NCBI GenBank assembly: GCA_025355835.1
Contig: JANXYW010000076.1
Coordinates: 1-16,114, forward strand
DNA length: 16,114 bases
Direction of reading: 5' to 3'
Origin: Chloroflexota bacterium
GTDB lineage: Bacteria > Chloroflexota > Dehalococcoidia > DSTF01 > JACRBR01
A model generated the notes under the pieces. It made no database searches, had not been told where the DNA came from, and was given only the letters and a program-made list of their open reading frames with translations. Both the position numbers and the translations under genes were made by a program. Shown piece after piece: positions 1-7,243 of this stretch (position 1 is its first letter; every line of letters starts with the position of its first letter).

Positions 1-3000
1 ACCGGTTCGGGCAAGACCCTGGCGGCATTTCTTTCGAGCATCGATTCGCTGATGAAGCGCGGCCTGGACGGCGGACTGCCAGAAGGCATCGACGTCGTCT
101 ACATCTCGCCGCTGAAGGCGCTTAGCAACGACATTCAGCGCAACCTTGAAGCGCCGCTCGACGGCATTCGCGACGTCGCGCGCGAGATGGGCATCGCACC
201 TCCGGAGATTCGCACGGCGCTGCGCACCGGCGATACGACGCAGGCCGCACGCGCGGCGATTCTCCGCCATGCGCCGCACATGTTGATCACGACGCCGGAG
301 TCGCTGTACCTGATGCTCACGTCGGAGCGCAGCCGAGTGCTGCTGCGCAACGTGCGCACGGTCATCGTCGACGAGCTGCACGCATTGATGCGCGACAAGC
401 GCGGCAGCCACCTGATGCTCACGCTCGCGCGGCTCGATGCGCTGTGCGAACGCCGCCCGATCCGGATCGGACTTTCCGCCACGGTGCATCCGATCCAGGA
501 CGCCGCCGGATACCTCGTCGGCACAGCGAAGATCGCCGACGACGGCACTCCAGATTGCACGATTGTCGATGTCGGCCACCAACGCGATCTCGATCTTGCG
601 ATCGAAGTGCCGCCGGCGGACTTACAGGCGGTGGCGGCGGGCGAGCAGTGGGGTGACATCTACGACCGCATCGCCGCGCTGATCAACGAGCATCGCACGA
701 CGCTCGTGTTCGTCAACACACGTCGCATGGCGGAGCGCATCGCGCACAACCTGGGCGAGCGGCTGGGCGAAGAGCACGTCGCCGCGCATCACGGCAGCCT
801 CTCGAAGGACCGCCGCCTGCGCCTGGAACAGCGGCTGAAGAACGGCGAGATGCGCGCCATCGTCGCCACAGCGTCGCTGGAGCTTGGCATAGATGTCGGC
901 ATGGTCGATCTCGTTTGCCAGATCGGATCGCCGCGCGCGATCACGACATTCTTGCAACGCATCGGCCGCTCCGGCCACGCTCTCGGCCTCACATCGCGCG
1001 GACGCCTCTTCGCGACGACGCGCGACGAGCTGCTGGAGTGCGCCGCGCTGATTCGCGCCGTGCGTAACGGCCGCCTCGACCGCGTCGAGCCGCCCGTGGC
1101 GCCACTCGACATTCTCGCGCAGCAGATCGTTGCCGAATGCGCCTGCCGCGAGTGGGACGAGGACGCGCTGTACGACCTCGTCCGCAGCGCGACGCCATTC
1201 GCCGCGCTCTCTCGCGAAGACTACGACGACGTGATCGAGATGCTCAGCGAAGGCGCCGCGCCGCGCGTCGGGCGGGGCCGCGCGCTACTGCACCGCGACC
1301 GCATCAACCGCACGCTGCGCGGCCGCCGCGCCGCCCGCATCACCGCGATCACCTGCGGCGGCGCCATTCCGGAAGTCGCCGACTATCGCGTCATCCTCGA
1401 TCCCGACGAGACGTTCATCGGCACCGTCAACGAGGACTGGGCGATCGAAAGCATGGCGGGCGATGTCTTTGTGCTCGGCTCTCACTCGTGGAAGATCCGC
1501 CGCGTCGAGTCAGCGCGCGGCGTGCTCCGCGTCGAAGACGCGCAAGGCCGCCCGCCCAGCATCCCGTTCTGGCTGGGCGAAGCGCCCGGCCGCACATGGG
1601 AGCTGTCGGAGGAGGTGAGCCGTCTCCGGCGCGACATTGCCGCGCGGCTCCCGGGCCTTACCCCGGCCTTCGCCCACCCCTCTCCACAACGTGGAGAAGG
1701 GATCAGCACGACCAGTAGTGCCGAAATCCTCGGCGAAGCCGACACAGTGTTCGATCCGGCGCCCCCTCTCCACGGCGTGGAGAGGGGGTTGGGGGGTGAG
1801 GTGCGCGGCTGGCCCGGCGGCGCCGTCGACGAGCACACGGTTGCGAACGAGCACCTCACCCCGGCCTTTGGCCACCCCTCTCCACGTCGTGGAGAGGGGA
1901 GCGTTACGACGTCGGATGTGGAGAACGACGACTCGAGCACTCGGTCGTGGCTCCAGCGCGAGTGTGCGCTCGACGCGCTCGGCGCGCAGCAGATCGTCGA
2001 CTACGTCGCTGCGGAACAGGCAGCGCTCGGCATCGTGCCGTCGGACACCGACATCGTGTTCGAGCGGTTTTTCGACGACGCCGGCGGTATGCAGCTCGTC
2101 GTGCATGCGCCGTTCGGCGGGCGCGTCAATCGCGGCTTCGGTCTGGCGCTCCGCAAGCGCTTCTGCGTGAACTTCGACTTCGAACTACAAGCGGCGGCTA
2201 CCGATGATGCGGTGGTGCTGTCGCTGGGTCCGCAGCACAGCTTCCCGCTCGAAGATGCGTTCTCCTTCGTGCGCGCGAACAATGTCCGCACATCGCTGGA
2301 GCAGGCGATCTTGTACGCGCCGATGTGGGGCGCGCGCTGGCGCTGGAACGCGACGCGCTCCCTGCAGGTGCTGCGCAGCAACGCCGGCAAACAGGTCCCG
2401 CCGCCCATCCAGCGGATGCGCTCGGACGATCTGCTTGCCGCCGTCTTTCCGGAGCAGGTGGGGTGTCAGGAGAACCTCACGGGCCCGCTGCAGATTCCCG
2501 ATCACCCGCTGACCCGCCAAACCGTGCGCGATTGCCTGCACGAGGCGATGGACGTCGACCGGCTCGAAGCCGTGTTCGAGAAGATCGAGCGCGGCGAGAT
2601 CCGCATGCACGCCCGCGACACGACCGAGCCATCGCCGTTCGCGCACGAGATATTGAACGCGAAGCCGTACGCATTCCTCGACAACGCGCCGCTGGAGGAG
2701 CGCCGCGCGCGCGCCGTCTCGCTCCGTCGCACGCTGCCTGAGAGCCAGCGCGATCTCGGCCAGCTCGATGCCGCGGCGATCGAGCGCGTGCGCGACGAAG
2801 CGCGCCCGGATCCTCGTGATGCGGATGAGCTGCACGATCTGTTGCTGAACGTTGTGGTGCTGCGGGGCGTGGAGAACGGCGCTTTCAGCGCGGACGAGCA
2901 CCTCACCCCGGCCGTTGGGCACCCCTCTCCACGGCGTGGAGAGGGGACCAGCACAACGGATGGTGCCGAAGTCCGCGGCGAAGCCAGCACACATTCCGAT

Positions 3001-4659
3001 CTGGCGCCCCCTCTCCACGTCGGGGAGAGGGGGTTGGGGGGTGAGGTGATGTCCTGGCTCCAAACCCTCATCACCGCCAACCGCGCCTCGATCGTTCGCC
3101 CACCCCTGGGCGACTTCTGGTTCGCCGCCGAACACCTCCGCTCGATCGAGCAGCTGTATCCCGGTGCGCAGATCGATCCGCCGGTGCAGTTACCCGCACA
3201 CATCGACGCGGCAGCACCGACGCGCGAGGACGCTGTGCTGGCGGCGGTGCGTGGGCACATGGAGTATCTCGGACCGGCAACGGCGGATGGTATTGCGGCG
3301 ATGCTCGGCTTTGCGGCCGGCGAGGTGACGTCGGCGCTGGCGCGGCTGGAGGGCGAGGGCCTCGTGTTGCGTGGATCCTTCACGCCTCGCCACGGCGAGC
3401 CTTCGGCGGACACCAACATCGAAGAGTGGTGCGACCGTCGGCTGCTCGCGCGCATCCACCGCCTCACGCTCGATCGGCTGCGGAGCGAGATCGAGCCCGT
3501 CACGGCGCAAGACTTCATGCGCTACCTCTTCGCACGCCAACATGTCGCCGGGCCGCGGCGGCTCGAAGGCAAGCGGGGCGTGCTCGAAGCGATCGCGCAA
3601 TTGCAGGGGTTCGAGGTCGCTGCCGTCGCGTGGGAGCGCGACGTCCTGCCGATGCGCGTCGTCAACTACAACCCGCAGTGGCTCGACGAGTTGTGCCTCG
3701 CCGGCGATGTCGCGTGGGCGCGGCTCTCGCTCAAGAAAACGAGCGCAACCGGCGGACGCGGCTCGTCGCCGCAGCGCGCAACGCCGATCACGCTGGCGTT
3801 GCGGCGCGACCTCGGACGCCTGCTCGAAGCCGTACGCGGCGTGCAGCAGCCAGACGACCCGACAACCGGCGCGGCGGCCGCCACACTCGATGCGCTGCGC
3901 GAGCACGGCGCGTTGTTCTTCGAAGATCTCGCCGCGGCGAGCCGCCAGCTCCCGGCGCAGCTCGAAGAGGCGCTCTGGGATCTCGTGGCGCGCGGGCTCG
4001 CTACCGGCGACGGGTTTCAGTCGTTGCGGCAGATCATGACACCCGCCGGTTCGTCACGCGCACGCTCGGCGCGACGGCATAGCCGGCAATCCGGTACGCG
4101 CTTGCCGCGCTCTACGTCGCCGCAGGGACGCTGGTCGATCGTCCATCGCTACCAACCGGAGGCGTCGCCCGCCGATGAACTGGCGCAGTCCGTCGCCGAG
4201 CAGCTGCTCGCACGCTACGGCGTCGTCTTTCGCGATCTCGTTGCGCGCGAGAACTTTGTGGTGCCATGGCGCGATGTCGTGCGCGCGCTGCGCCGCATGG
4301 AGGCGCGCGGCACCGCACGCGGCGGCCGCTTCGTCGCAGGGTTCATCGGCGAGCAGTACGCGCTGCCGGAGGCCGTCGAGGGCCTGCGCCGCACGCGCCG
4401 CGAAGAGCGCAGCGGCGACATCGTCCGCATCAGCGCGGCAGACCCGCTGAACCTTGCCGGCATCATCACGCCGGGCGCGCGCGTGCCAGCACTCCACACC
4501 AACGCCGTCATCTTCCGTGACGGCCTCCCCATCGCCGTCGAAGAGGGCCGCAACATCGTCGTGCGCCCCGAAGCCGGCGGCATCGATCTGCGCGATGTGC
4601 TGGGCGCGCGGCGTGCGGTGGCGTCCGCGTCAGTTCCGGTTGTCGCGCCGACACCGTAG
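1..4659 (+). CDS. lhr: Lhr-family ATP-dependent DEAD/H helicase (5' partial)
   Basis: Large superfamily 2 helicase of the Lhr type, a 3'-5' nucleic-acid translocase linked in other bacteria to DNA repair. The frame is open from base 1 and begins inside Walker A (TGSGKT, residues 1-6), so only a short N-terminus is missing; the ATG at 52 is not the real start. Visible motifs are Ia (SPLKALSND), Ib (TTPESLY), II (DELH, residues 124-127), III (GLSATVH) and VI (QRIGRSGH), followed by winged-helix and DEAD/H-associated regions. The tail from about residue 1020 matches the long Lhr form, and 1552 residues is long even for that form. Part of the excess comes from palindromic elements read in frame at residues 552-601, about 618-634 and 967-1016. 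A short Arg/Ser-rich linker lies near residue 1350. It converges on the yceI-like gene. Confidence 0.93.
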   Translation, partial: TGSGKTLAAFLSSIDSLMKRGLDGGLPEGIDVVYISPLKALSNDIQRNLEAPLDGIRDVAREMGIAPPEIRTALRTGDTTQAARAAILRHAPHMLITTPESLYLMLTSERSRVLLRNVRTVIVDELHALMRDKRGSHLMLTLARLDALCERRPIRIGLSATVHPIQDAAGYLVGTAKIADDGTPDCTIVDVGHQRDLDLAIEVPPADLQAVAAGEQWGDIYDRIAALINEHRTTLVFVNTRRMAERIAHNLGERLGEEHVAAHHGSLSKDRRLRLEQRLKNGEMRAIVATASLELGIDVGMVDLVCQIGSPRAITTFLQRIGRSGHALGLTSRGRLFATTRDELLECAALIRAVRNGRLDRVEPPVAPLDILAQQIVAECACREWDEDALYDLVRSATPFAALSREDYDDVIEMLSEGAAPRVGRGRALLHRDRINRTLRGRRAARITAITCGGAIPEVADYRVILDPDETFIGTVNEDWAIESMAGDVFVLGSHSWKIRRVESARGVLRVEDAQGRPPSIPFWLGEAPGRTWELSEEVSRLRRDIAARLPGLTPAFAHPSPQRGEGISTTSSAEILGEADTVFDPAPPLHGVERGLGGEVRGWPGGAVDEHTVANEHLTPAFGHPSPRRGEGSVTTSDVENDDSSTRSWLQRECALDALGAQQIVDYVAAEQAALGIVPSDTDIVFERFFDDAGGMQLVVHAPFGGRVNRGFGLALRKRFCVNFDFELQAAATDDAVVLSLGPQHSFPLEDAFSFVRANNVRTSLEQAILYAPMWGARWRWNATRSLQVLRSNAGKQVPPPIQRMRSDDLLAAVFPEQVGCQENLTGPLQIPDHPLTRQTVRDCLHEAMDVDRLEAVFEKIERGEIRMHARDTTEPSPFAHEILNAKPYAFLDNAPLEERRARAVSLRRTLPESQRDLGQLDAAAIERVRDEARPDPRDADELHDLLLNVVVLRGVENGAFSADEHLTPAVGHPSPRRGEGTSTTDGAEVRGEASTHSDLAPPLHVGERGLGGEVMSWLQTLITANRASIVRPPLGDFWFAAEHLRSIEQLYPGAQIDPPVQLPAHIDAAAPTREDAVLAAVRGHMEYLGPATADGIAAMLGFAAGEVTSALARLEGEGLVLRGSFTPRHGEPSADTNIEEWCDRRLLARIHRLTLDRLRSEIEPVTAQDFMRYLFARQHVAGPRRLEGKRGVLEAIAQLQGFEVAAVAWERDVLPMRVVNYNPQWLDELCLAGDVAWARLSLKKTSATGGRGSSPQRATPITLALRRDLGRLLEAVRGVQQPDDPTTGAAAATLDALREHGALFFEDLAAASRQLPAQLEEALWDLVARGLATGDGFQSLRQIMTPAGSSRARSARRHSRQSGTRLPRSTSPQGRWSIVHRYQPEASPADELAQSVAEQLLARYGVVFRDLVARENFVVPWRDVVRALRRMEARGTARGGRFVAGFIGEQYALPEAVEGLRRTRREERSGDIVRISAADPLNLAGIITPGARVPALHTNAVIFRDGLPIAVEEGRNIVVRPEAGGIDLRDVLGARRAVASASVPVVAPTP
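1654..1803 (+). repeat. 150-bp palindromic element, copy 1, in frame inside lhr
   Basis: This copy is collinear with the element at 2899-3048 and has the same length. The left arm holds an imperfect CCCCTCTCCAC/GTGGAGAAGGG hairpin. The right arm holds a perfect 13-bp stem (1762-1774 with 1776-1788), followed by GGGGTGAGGTG. The centre (1718-1740) matches the other copy at the same offset of 64 bases. The left terminal repeat is decayed. It is inserted in the same codon phase as the other copies, adds 50 codons, and contains no stop in the gene frame. Confidence 0.85.
1852..1900 (+). repeat. Solo left half of the palindromic element, in frame inside lhr
   Basis: It starts with the same CACCTCACCCC terminus as the 2899 copy and contains a perfect 12-bp stem (1875-1886 with 1888-1899, one-base loop). 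After about 1900 similarity to the element is lost and no right arm follows, so this is a half copy. It is in the same reading phase as the two full copies and is translated as HLTPAFGHPSPRRGEG. It lies only 48 bases after copy 1. Confidence 0.8.
2899..3048 (+). repeat. 150-bp palindromic element, copy 2, best preserved, in frame inside lhr
   Basis: The element is bounded by perfect 11-bp terminal inverted repeats, CACCTCACCCC (2899-2909) and GGGGTGAGGTG (3038-3048). Inside are two hairpins: a perfect 12-bp stem at 2922-2946 and a 10-bp stem at 3007-3033. It is open in two forward and two reverse frames, which would let it sit in coding sequence without ending translation. It adds 50 codons to lhr near residue 967, at a boundary before a SWLQ segment that looks like native Lhr sequence. 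Confidence 0.88.
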
Positions 4660-4680
4660 GGCAGGTCTTCAGACCTGTCC
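4659..4680. repeat. Short palindrome at the lhr stop codon
   Basis: The sequence GGGCAGGTCT tc AGACCTGTCC folds into a 10-bp stem with one G-T pair, starting at the last base of the lhr stop codon. A pyrimidine-rich run follows (CCTCTTTCG). It could act as the lhr terminator, but the two-base loop and weak T tract look more like a dispersed mini-palindrome. Confidence 0.55.
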
Positions 4681-4715
4681 GCCTCTTTCGTCCCACGCCG
4701 ATCGCGAACAACAAA

Positions 4716-4741
4716 ACACCCTCGCCGACTAGCGAGGGTGT
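4716..4741 (-). terminator. Intrinsic terminator between convergent lhr and yceI-like gene
   Basis: There is a perfect 10-bp stem (ACACCCTCGC at 4716-4725 with GCGAGGGTGT at 4732-4741) and a six-base loop. Read on the minus strand the hairpin is followed by a T-rich tract (TTTTGTTGTT), so it best fits termination of the yceI-like transcript 24 bases after its stop codon. On the plus strand only CTTTG follows, so any terminator activity for lhr would be weaker. Confidence 0.85.
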
Positions 4742-4764
4742 CTTTGCGTCGCGTCGCACGGCAA

Positions 4765-5310
4765 CTACGCAGCACGCACGGCTTCGATGTGCAGCGTGAT
4801 CTTCACTTTGTCGCTGACGATGACGCCGCCGGTCTCCAGCAGCCCGTTGAAGTTCACACCGAACTCGCCGCGGCTGATCTGCGTCGTCGCGGTGAAACCG
4901 GCGCGCTGATTGCCCCACGGATCGGCGACCTGGCCTTCGAACTCCGTCTCCAGCACGACCTCCTTCGTGACGTCGCGGATCGTCAGATCGCCGACGATCC
5001 GGTAGTTCTCCGCATCGACGCGCTCGACGCGCTTGCTGACGAAGTTGATCTTTGGAAACTTCTCCGCACTGAAGAAGTCGTCCGAGCGGAGGTGCGTATC
5101 GCGCGCCTCATCGTTCGTCGTGATGCTCGCAACATCGATCGACGCGCGCACCGACGATGCGAGCGGATTGAATTCGTCGCCTTCGATCGCGCCTTCGAGC
5201 GAGCCGAAGCGGCCCTTCACGGTCGAAATCATCATGTGCTTGACGGAGAACTCGGCGGTCGAGTGGCTGGCGTCGATGTTCCACGTGCGTACGGCTACTG
5301 CGGTGGTCAT
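4765..5310 (-). CDS. YceI-family lipocalin-like protein
   Basis: 181-residue YceI-like domain protein. This family forms a small beta-barrel that binds isoprenoid or other long lipid chains. Family features include the opening WNIDASHSTAEFSVKHM, the VKGRFGSLEG strand, the region RSDDFFSAEKFPKINFVS, then GDLTIRDVTKEV and FGVNFNGLLETGGVIVSDKVKI. There is no signal peptide, so this form is probably cytoplasmic, unlike the periplasmic E. coli YceI. The start at 5310 is chosen because AAGGAG lies 8 bases upstream (5319-5324); a longer frame from 5337 has no such site. It is divergent from the HxlR-type regulator and shares its promoter region. A terminator hairpin follows the stop. Confidence 0.93.
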   Translation of the reverse strand: MTTAVAVRTWNIDASHSTAEFSVKHMMISTVKGRFGSLEGAIEGDEFNPLASSVRASIDVASITTNDEARDTHLRSDDFFSAEKFPKINFVSKRVERVDAENYRIVGDLTIRDVTKEVVLETEFEGQVADPWGNQRAGFTATTQISRGEFGVNFNGLLETGGVIVSDKVKITLHIEAVRAA

Positions 5311-5362
5311 GGCTGTCGCTCCTTGCTTCAGGTTCACGGCCAGCTTCCCATCCGCTAGTCCG

Positions 5363-5426
5363 TTACCTTTCGTAAGTCACTATAGGCACGTTAGCTAACA
5401 CTTGTCAAGCGGCTTACTTCGCGTAA
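5363..5426. promoter_or_regulatory. Three evenly spaced dyads, probable HxlR-type operators
   Basis: Two copies of TTAC-N5-GTAA occur, at 5363-5375 and 5414-5426. A 10-bp perfect palindrome, GTTAGCTAAC, lies at 5390-5399. Their centres (5369, 5394.5, 5420) are exactly 25.5 bases apart. The left site covers the predicted yceI start, the right site overlaps the regulator's -10 box, and the middle one lies in the yceI spacer. Repression of both promoters by the adjacent dimeric regulator is an inference. Confidence 0.55.
5372..5408 (-). promoter_or_regulatory. Sigma70-type promoter of the yceI-like gene
   Basis: On the minus strand there is a consensus -35 TTGACA (5408-5403), an 18-base spacer and a -10 TATAGT (5384-5379). 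This predicts a start near 5372 and a leader of about 62 bases containing the AAGGAG site. The -35 box overlaps the plus-strand -35 of the divergent regulator by five of six bases. Confidence 0.7.
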
Positions 5427-5437
5427 TAATACCGGTA
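5402..5437 (+). promoter_or_regulatory. Promoter of the HxlR-type regulator, predicting a leaderless mRNA
   Basis: On the plus strand TTGTCA (5402-5407), a 17-base spacer and AATAAT (5425-5430) each match the sigma70 consensus at five of six positions. Six bases separate the -10 box from the ATG at 5437, so transcription should start at or next to the start codon. No Shine-Dalgarno sequence is present, which agrees with a leaderless transcript. Confidence 0.65.
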
Positions 5438-5796
5438 TGGACTCCGAGCTTCACCCAACAGCACTCTGCCCGCGCTACCACCACGCGGTCGAACTGATTG
5501 GCCGCCGCTGGACGGGCGCGATTGTGCGTATCATGCTCAGCGGCACGACGCGGTTCAGCGACCTCACGGTGGCCATTCCCGGCCTCAGTGATCGCATGCT
5601 CTCCGAACGGCTCAAGGAGCTTGAGGCCGAAGGCATCGTCCAACGCCTTGTCTTCGCCGAGACGCCCGTGCGCATCGAGTATCGCATCACCGACAAGGGC
5701 CGCGCGCTCTCCGCCGTCGTCGATTCCATCGGCGCCTGGGCGGAAGAATGGATCCCCCTCGAAGACACGGCGCCAACCGCATTCGCGCGCGCCTAA
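5437..5796 (+). CDS. HxlR-family winged-helix transcriptional regulator
   Basis: 119-residue single-domain DNA-binding protein of the HxlR/YodB type. Family hallmarks are the N-terminal CPRYHHAVELIGRRWTG, the recognition region GLSDRMLSERLKELEAEGIVQR, the wing PVRIEYRITDKGRAL and a C-terminal dimer helix ending AWAEEW. Cys11 is at the place where the family usually has one Cys; in YodB- and QorR-like members this residue senses quinones, aldehydes or oxidants, so redox sensing is possible here. The ATG at 5437 gives the normal family length, and no Shine-Dalgarno site precedes it. The gene is divergent from the yceI-like gene and is likely autoregulated through the dyads between them. The hydrolase gene starts 69 bases downstream and might be co-transcribed. 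Confidence 0.93.
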   Translation: MDSELHPTALCPRYHHAVELIGRRWTGAIVRIMLSGTTRFSDLTVAIPGLSDRMLSERLKELEAEGIVQRLVFAETPVRIEYRITDKGRALSAVVDSIGAWAEEWIPLEDTAPTAFARA

Positions 5797-5865
5797 CCCA
5801 CACTTCCCCTCAGCGAGCGCGCGATCCTACACTGCGCGCACATCGCCACACGGGGAGGATCAATC

Positions 5866-7152
5866 ATGGCCGACATCCGCGATCTCGCAGAGCGCCTGTG
5901 GACGGGCAACCTCACCTCCGGCGAGGCGCATCCTGTGACGGCGCAGTTCCGCGAGGGCGACGAGATTCTGCCCGGCGTGCTCTTCTACAAGGGCTTCGCC
6001 AGCGCCAACACCATCGACACGGGCGACGCGCTCGTCATGCTCGATACCGGCGCGGTGACGGACACGAACGCGCTGCACGAGGCAGTACGCAAGTGGCGAC
6101 CAGCGACCCCGCTCGCCGCGGCCGTGTTCTCGCATCATCACGTCGACCACATCTTCGGCGTCGGGCCGTTCGAGCGCGAAGCCGACGAGAAGCGCTGGCC
6201 GCGTCCGCTCGTCTACGGCCACGCCGGCCTCGCCGCGAACTTCGATCGCTACAAGAAGACGCGCGGCTGGAACGCCGCGATCAACGTCCGCCAATTCGCC
6301 TTCCCCGTCGCGCGATTCGAGTGGCCGGAAAACTATCGCTACCCCGACGTTGCGTACCACGATCGCCTGACGTTCCGCAGCGGCGATCTCACATTCGAAC
6401 TCAACCACGGCCGCGGGGAAACGGACGACGCGACGTGGACGTGGATCCCGGAGCGCAAGATCCTCGCACCGGGCGATCTCTTCATCTGGGCCGCGTCGAA
6501 TGCCGGCAATCCGCAGAAGGTACAGCGCTTCGCCGGCGAATGGGCAGCGGCACTGCGTAAAATGTGCGCCCTCGGCGCCGAGACGATGATTCCCGGCCAC
6601 GGCCTGCCGATCTTTGGCTCCGATCGCATCCGCGAAGCGCTCACCGATACCGCCGACCTGCTCGAATCGCTCGAATCGCAGGTGCTGGCGCTGATGAACG
6701 CCGGCGCGCCGCTCGATCGCGTGCTGCATGAAGTGCGAATGCCGGAGCATCTGCTCGCGAAGCCGTACTTGCGGCCGGTGTACGACCACCCGCAATTCAT
6801 CCTGCGCAACATCTGGCGGCTCTACGGCGGCTGGTACGACGGCGAGCCCGACAACCTGCTGCCGGCGCCCCGCGCCGAGCAGGCGCGCGAGTGGGTAACC
6901 ATGGCCGGCGGCATCGACAACGTGCTCGCGCGCGCATCGGCGCTGCAGGCCGAAGGCAACCTCCGCCTCGCCTGCCACATCGTCGAGTTCGCCGTGCTGG
7001 CGGAGCCGTCGTCGAAGGAAGCGCACACTGTCCGCGCCGACGTCTACGCCGCGCGCTCCAAGCTCGAAGAGTCATCGATGTCGCGCAACATCCTCAACCA
7101 CGCCGCCCTCGCCAGCGAGCAAGGCAAACGCGATCTCGCCGGCGAGTACTGA
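5866..7152 (+). CDS. Alkyl-sulfatase-like metallo-beta-lactamase-fold hydrolase
   Basis: 428-residue protein resembling the catalytic plus dimerisation portion of SdsA1/YjcS-type alkyl sulfatases. The metal motif HHHVDH (H90, H92, D94, H95) is followed by E185 in GRGETDDATW, D204 in APGDLFIW and H245 in IPGHG. By my recall of SdsA1, E185 matches its bridging E280 with the same spacing, while D204 replaces E299. Residues 300-335 (RPVYDHPQFILRNIWRLYGG and on) are typical of the alkyl-sulfatase dimerisation domain. The C-terminal SCP2-like domain of full-length enzymes (over 600 residues) is absent, so the substrate may not be a long alkyl sulfate. GGGGAGGA (5852-5859) six bases before the ATG supports the start. 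No signal peptide is visible. It converges on the large secreted-protein gene; I see no clear terminator in the 91 bases between them. Confidence 0.88.
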   Translation: MADIRDLAERLWTGNLTSGEAHPVTAQFREGDEILPGVLFYKGFASANTIDTGDALVMLDTGAVTDTNALHEAVRKWRPATPLAAAVFSHHHVDHIFGVGPFEREADEKRWPRPLVYGHAGLAANFDRYKKTRGWNAAINVRQFAFPVARFEWPENYRYPDVAYHDRLTFRSGDLTFELNHGRGETDDATWTWIPERKILAPGDLFIWAASNAGNPQKVQRFAGEWAAALRKMCALGAETMIPGHGLPIFGSDRIREALTDTADLLESLESQVLALMNAGAPLDRVLHEVRMPEHLLAKPYLRPVYDHPQFILRNIWRLYGGWYDGEPDNLLPAPRAEQAREWVTMAGGIDNVLARASALQAEGNLRLACHIVEFAVLAEPSSKEAHTVRADVYAARSKLEESSMSRNILNHAALASEQGKRDLAGEY

Positions 7153-7243
7153 GAGCACCGCGCACGCCGCCGGACAAGACGAATGGGCCGCCACATACGA
7201 CCCACTCGATTGTGCCAGGTCCGGCGATTGCTATTCGGCAGCG

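Noticed and set aside
1654..3048. CRISPR array or insertion sequence as an explanation for the lhr repeats
   Set aside because: There are only two and a half copies, no regular spacers, no transposase and no stop in frame. A non-autonomous palindromic element fits better.
2185..3135. 316-residue minus-strand frame within lhr
   Set aside because: It is antisense to conserved Lhr sequence. Part of its length comes from the palindromic element, which is open in several frames.
4020..4140. Frameshift in the Arg/Ser-rich stretch near the lhr C-terminus
   Set aside because: The frame is intact and recognisable Lhr-like sequence resumes at GRWSIVHRYQ. Basic linkers occur at this place in long Lhr proteins.
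7153..7243. Terminator between the convergent hydrolase and SGNH genes
   Set aside because: Only distant 8-bp complementarity (CGCCGGAC with GTCCGGCG, nearly 50 bases apart) is visible, with no compact hairpin or T tract.
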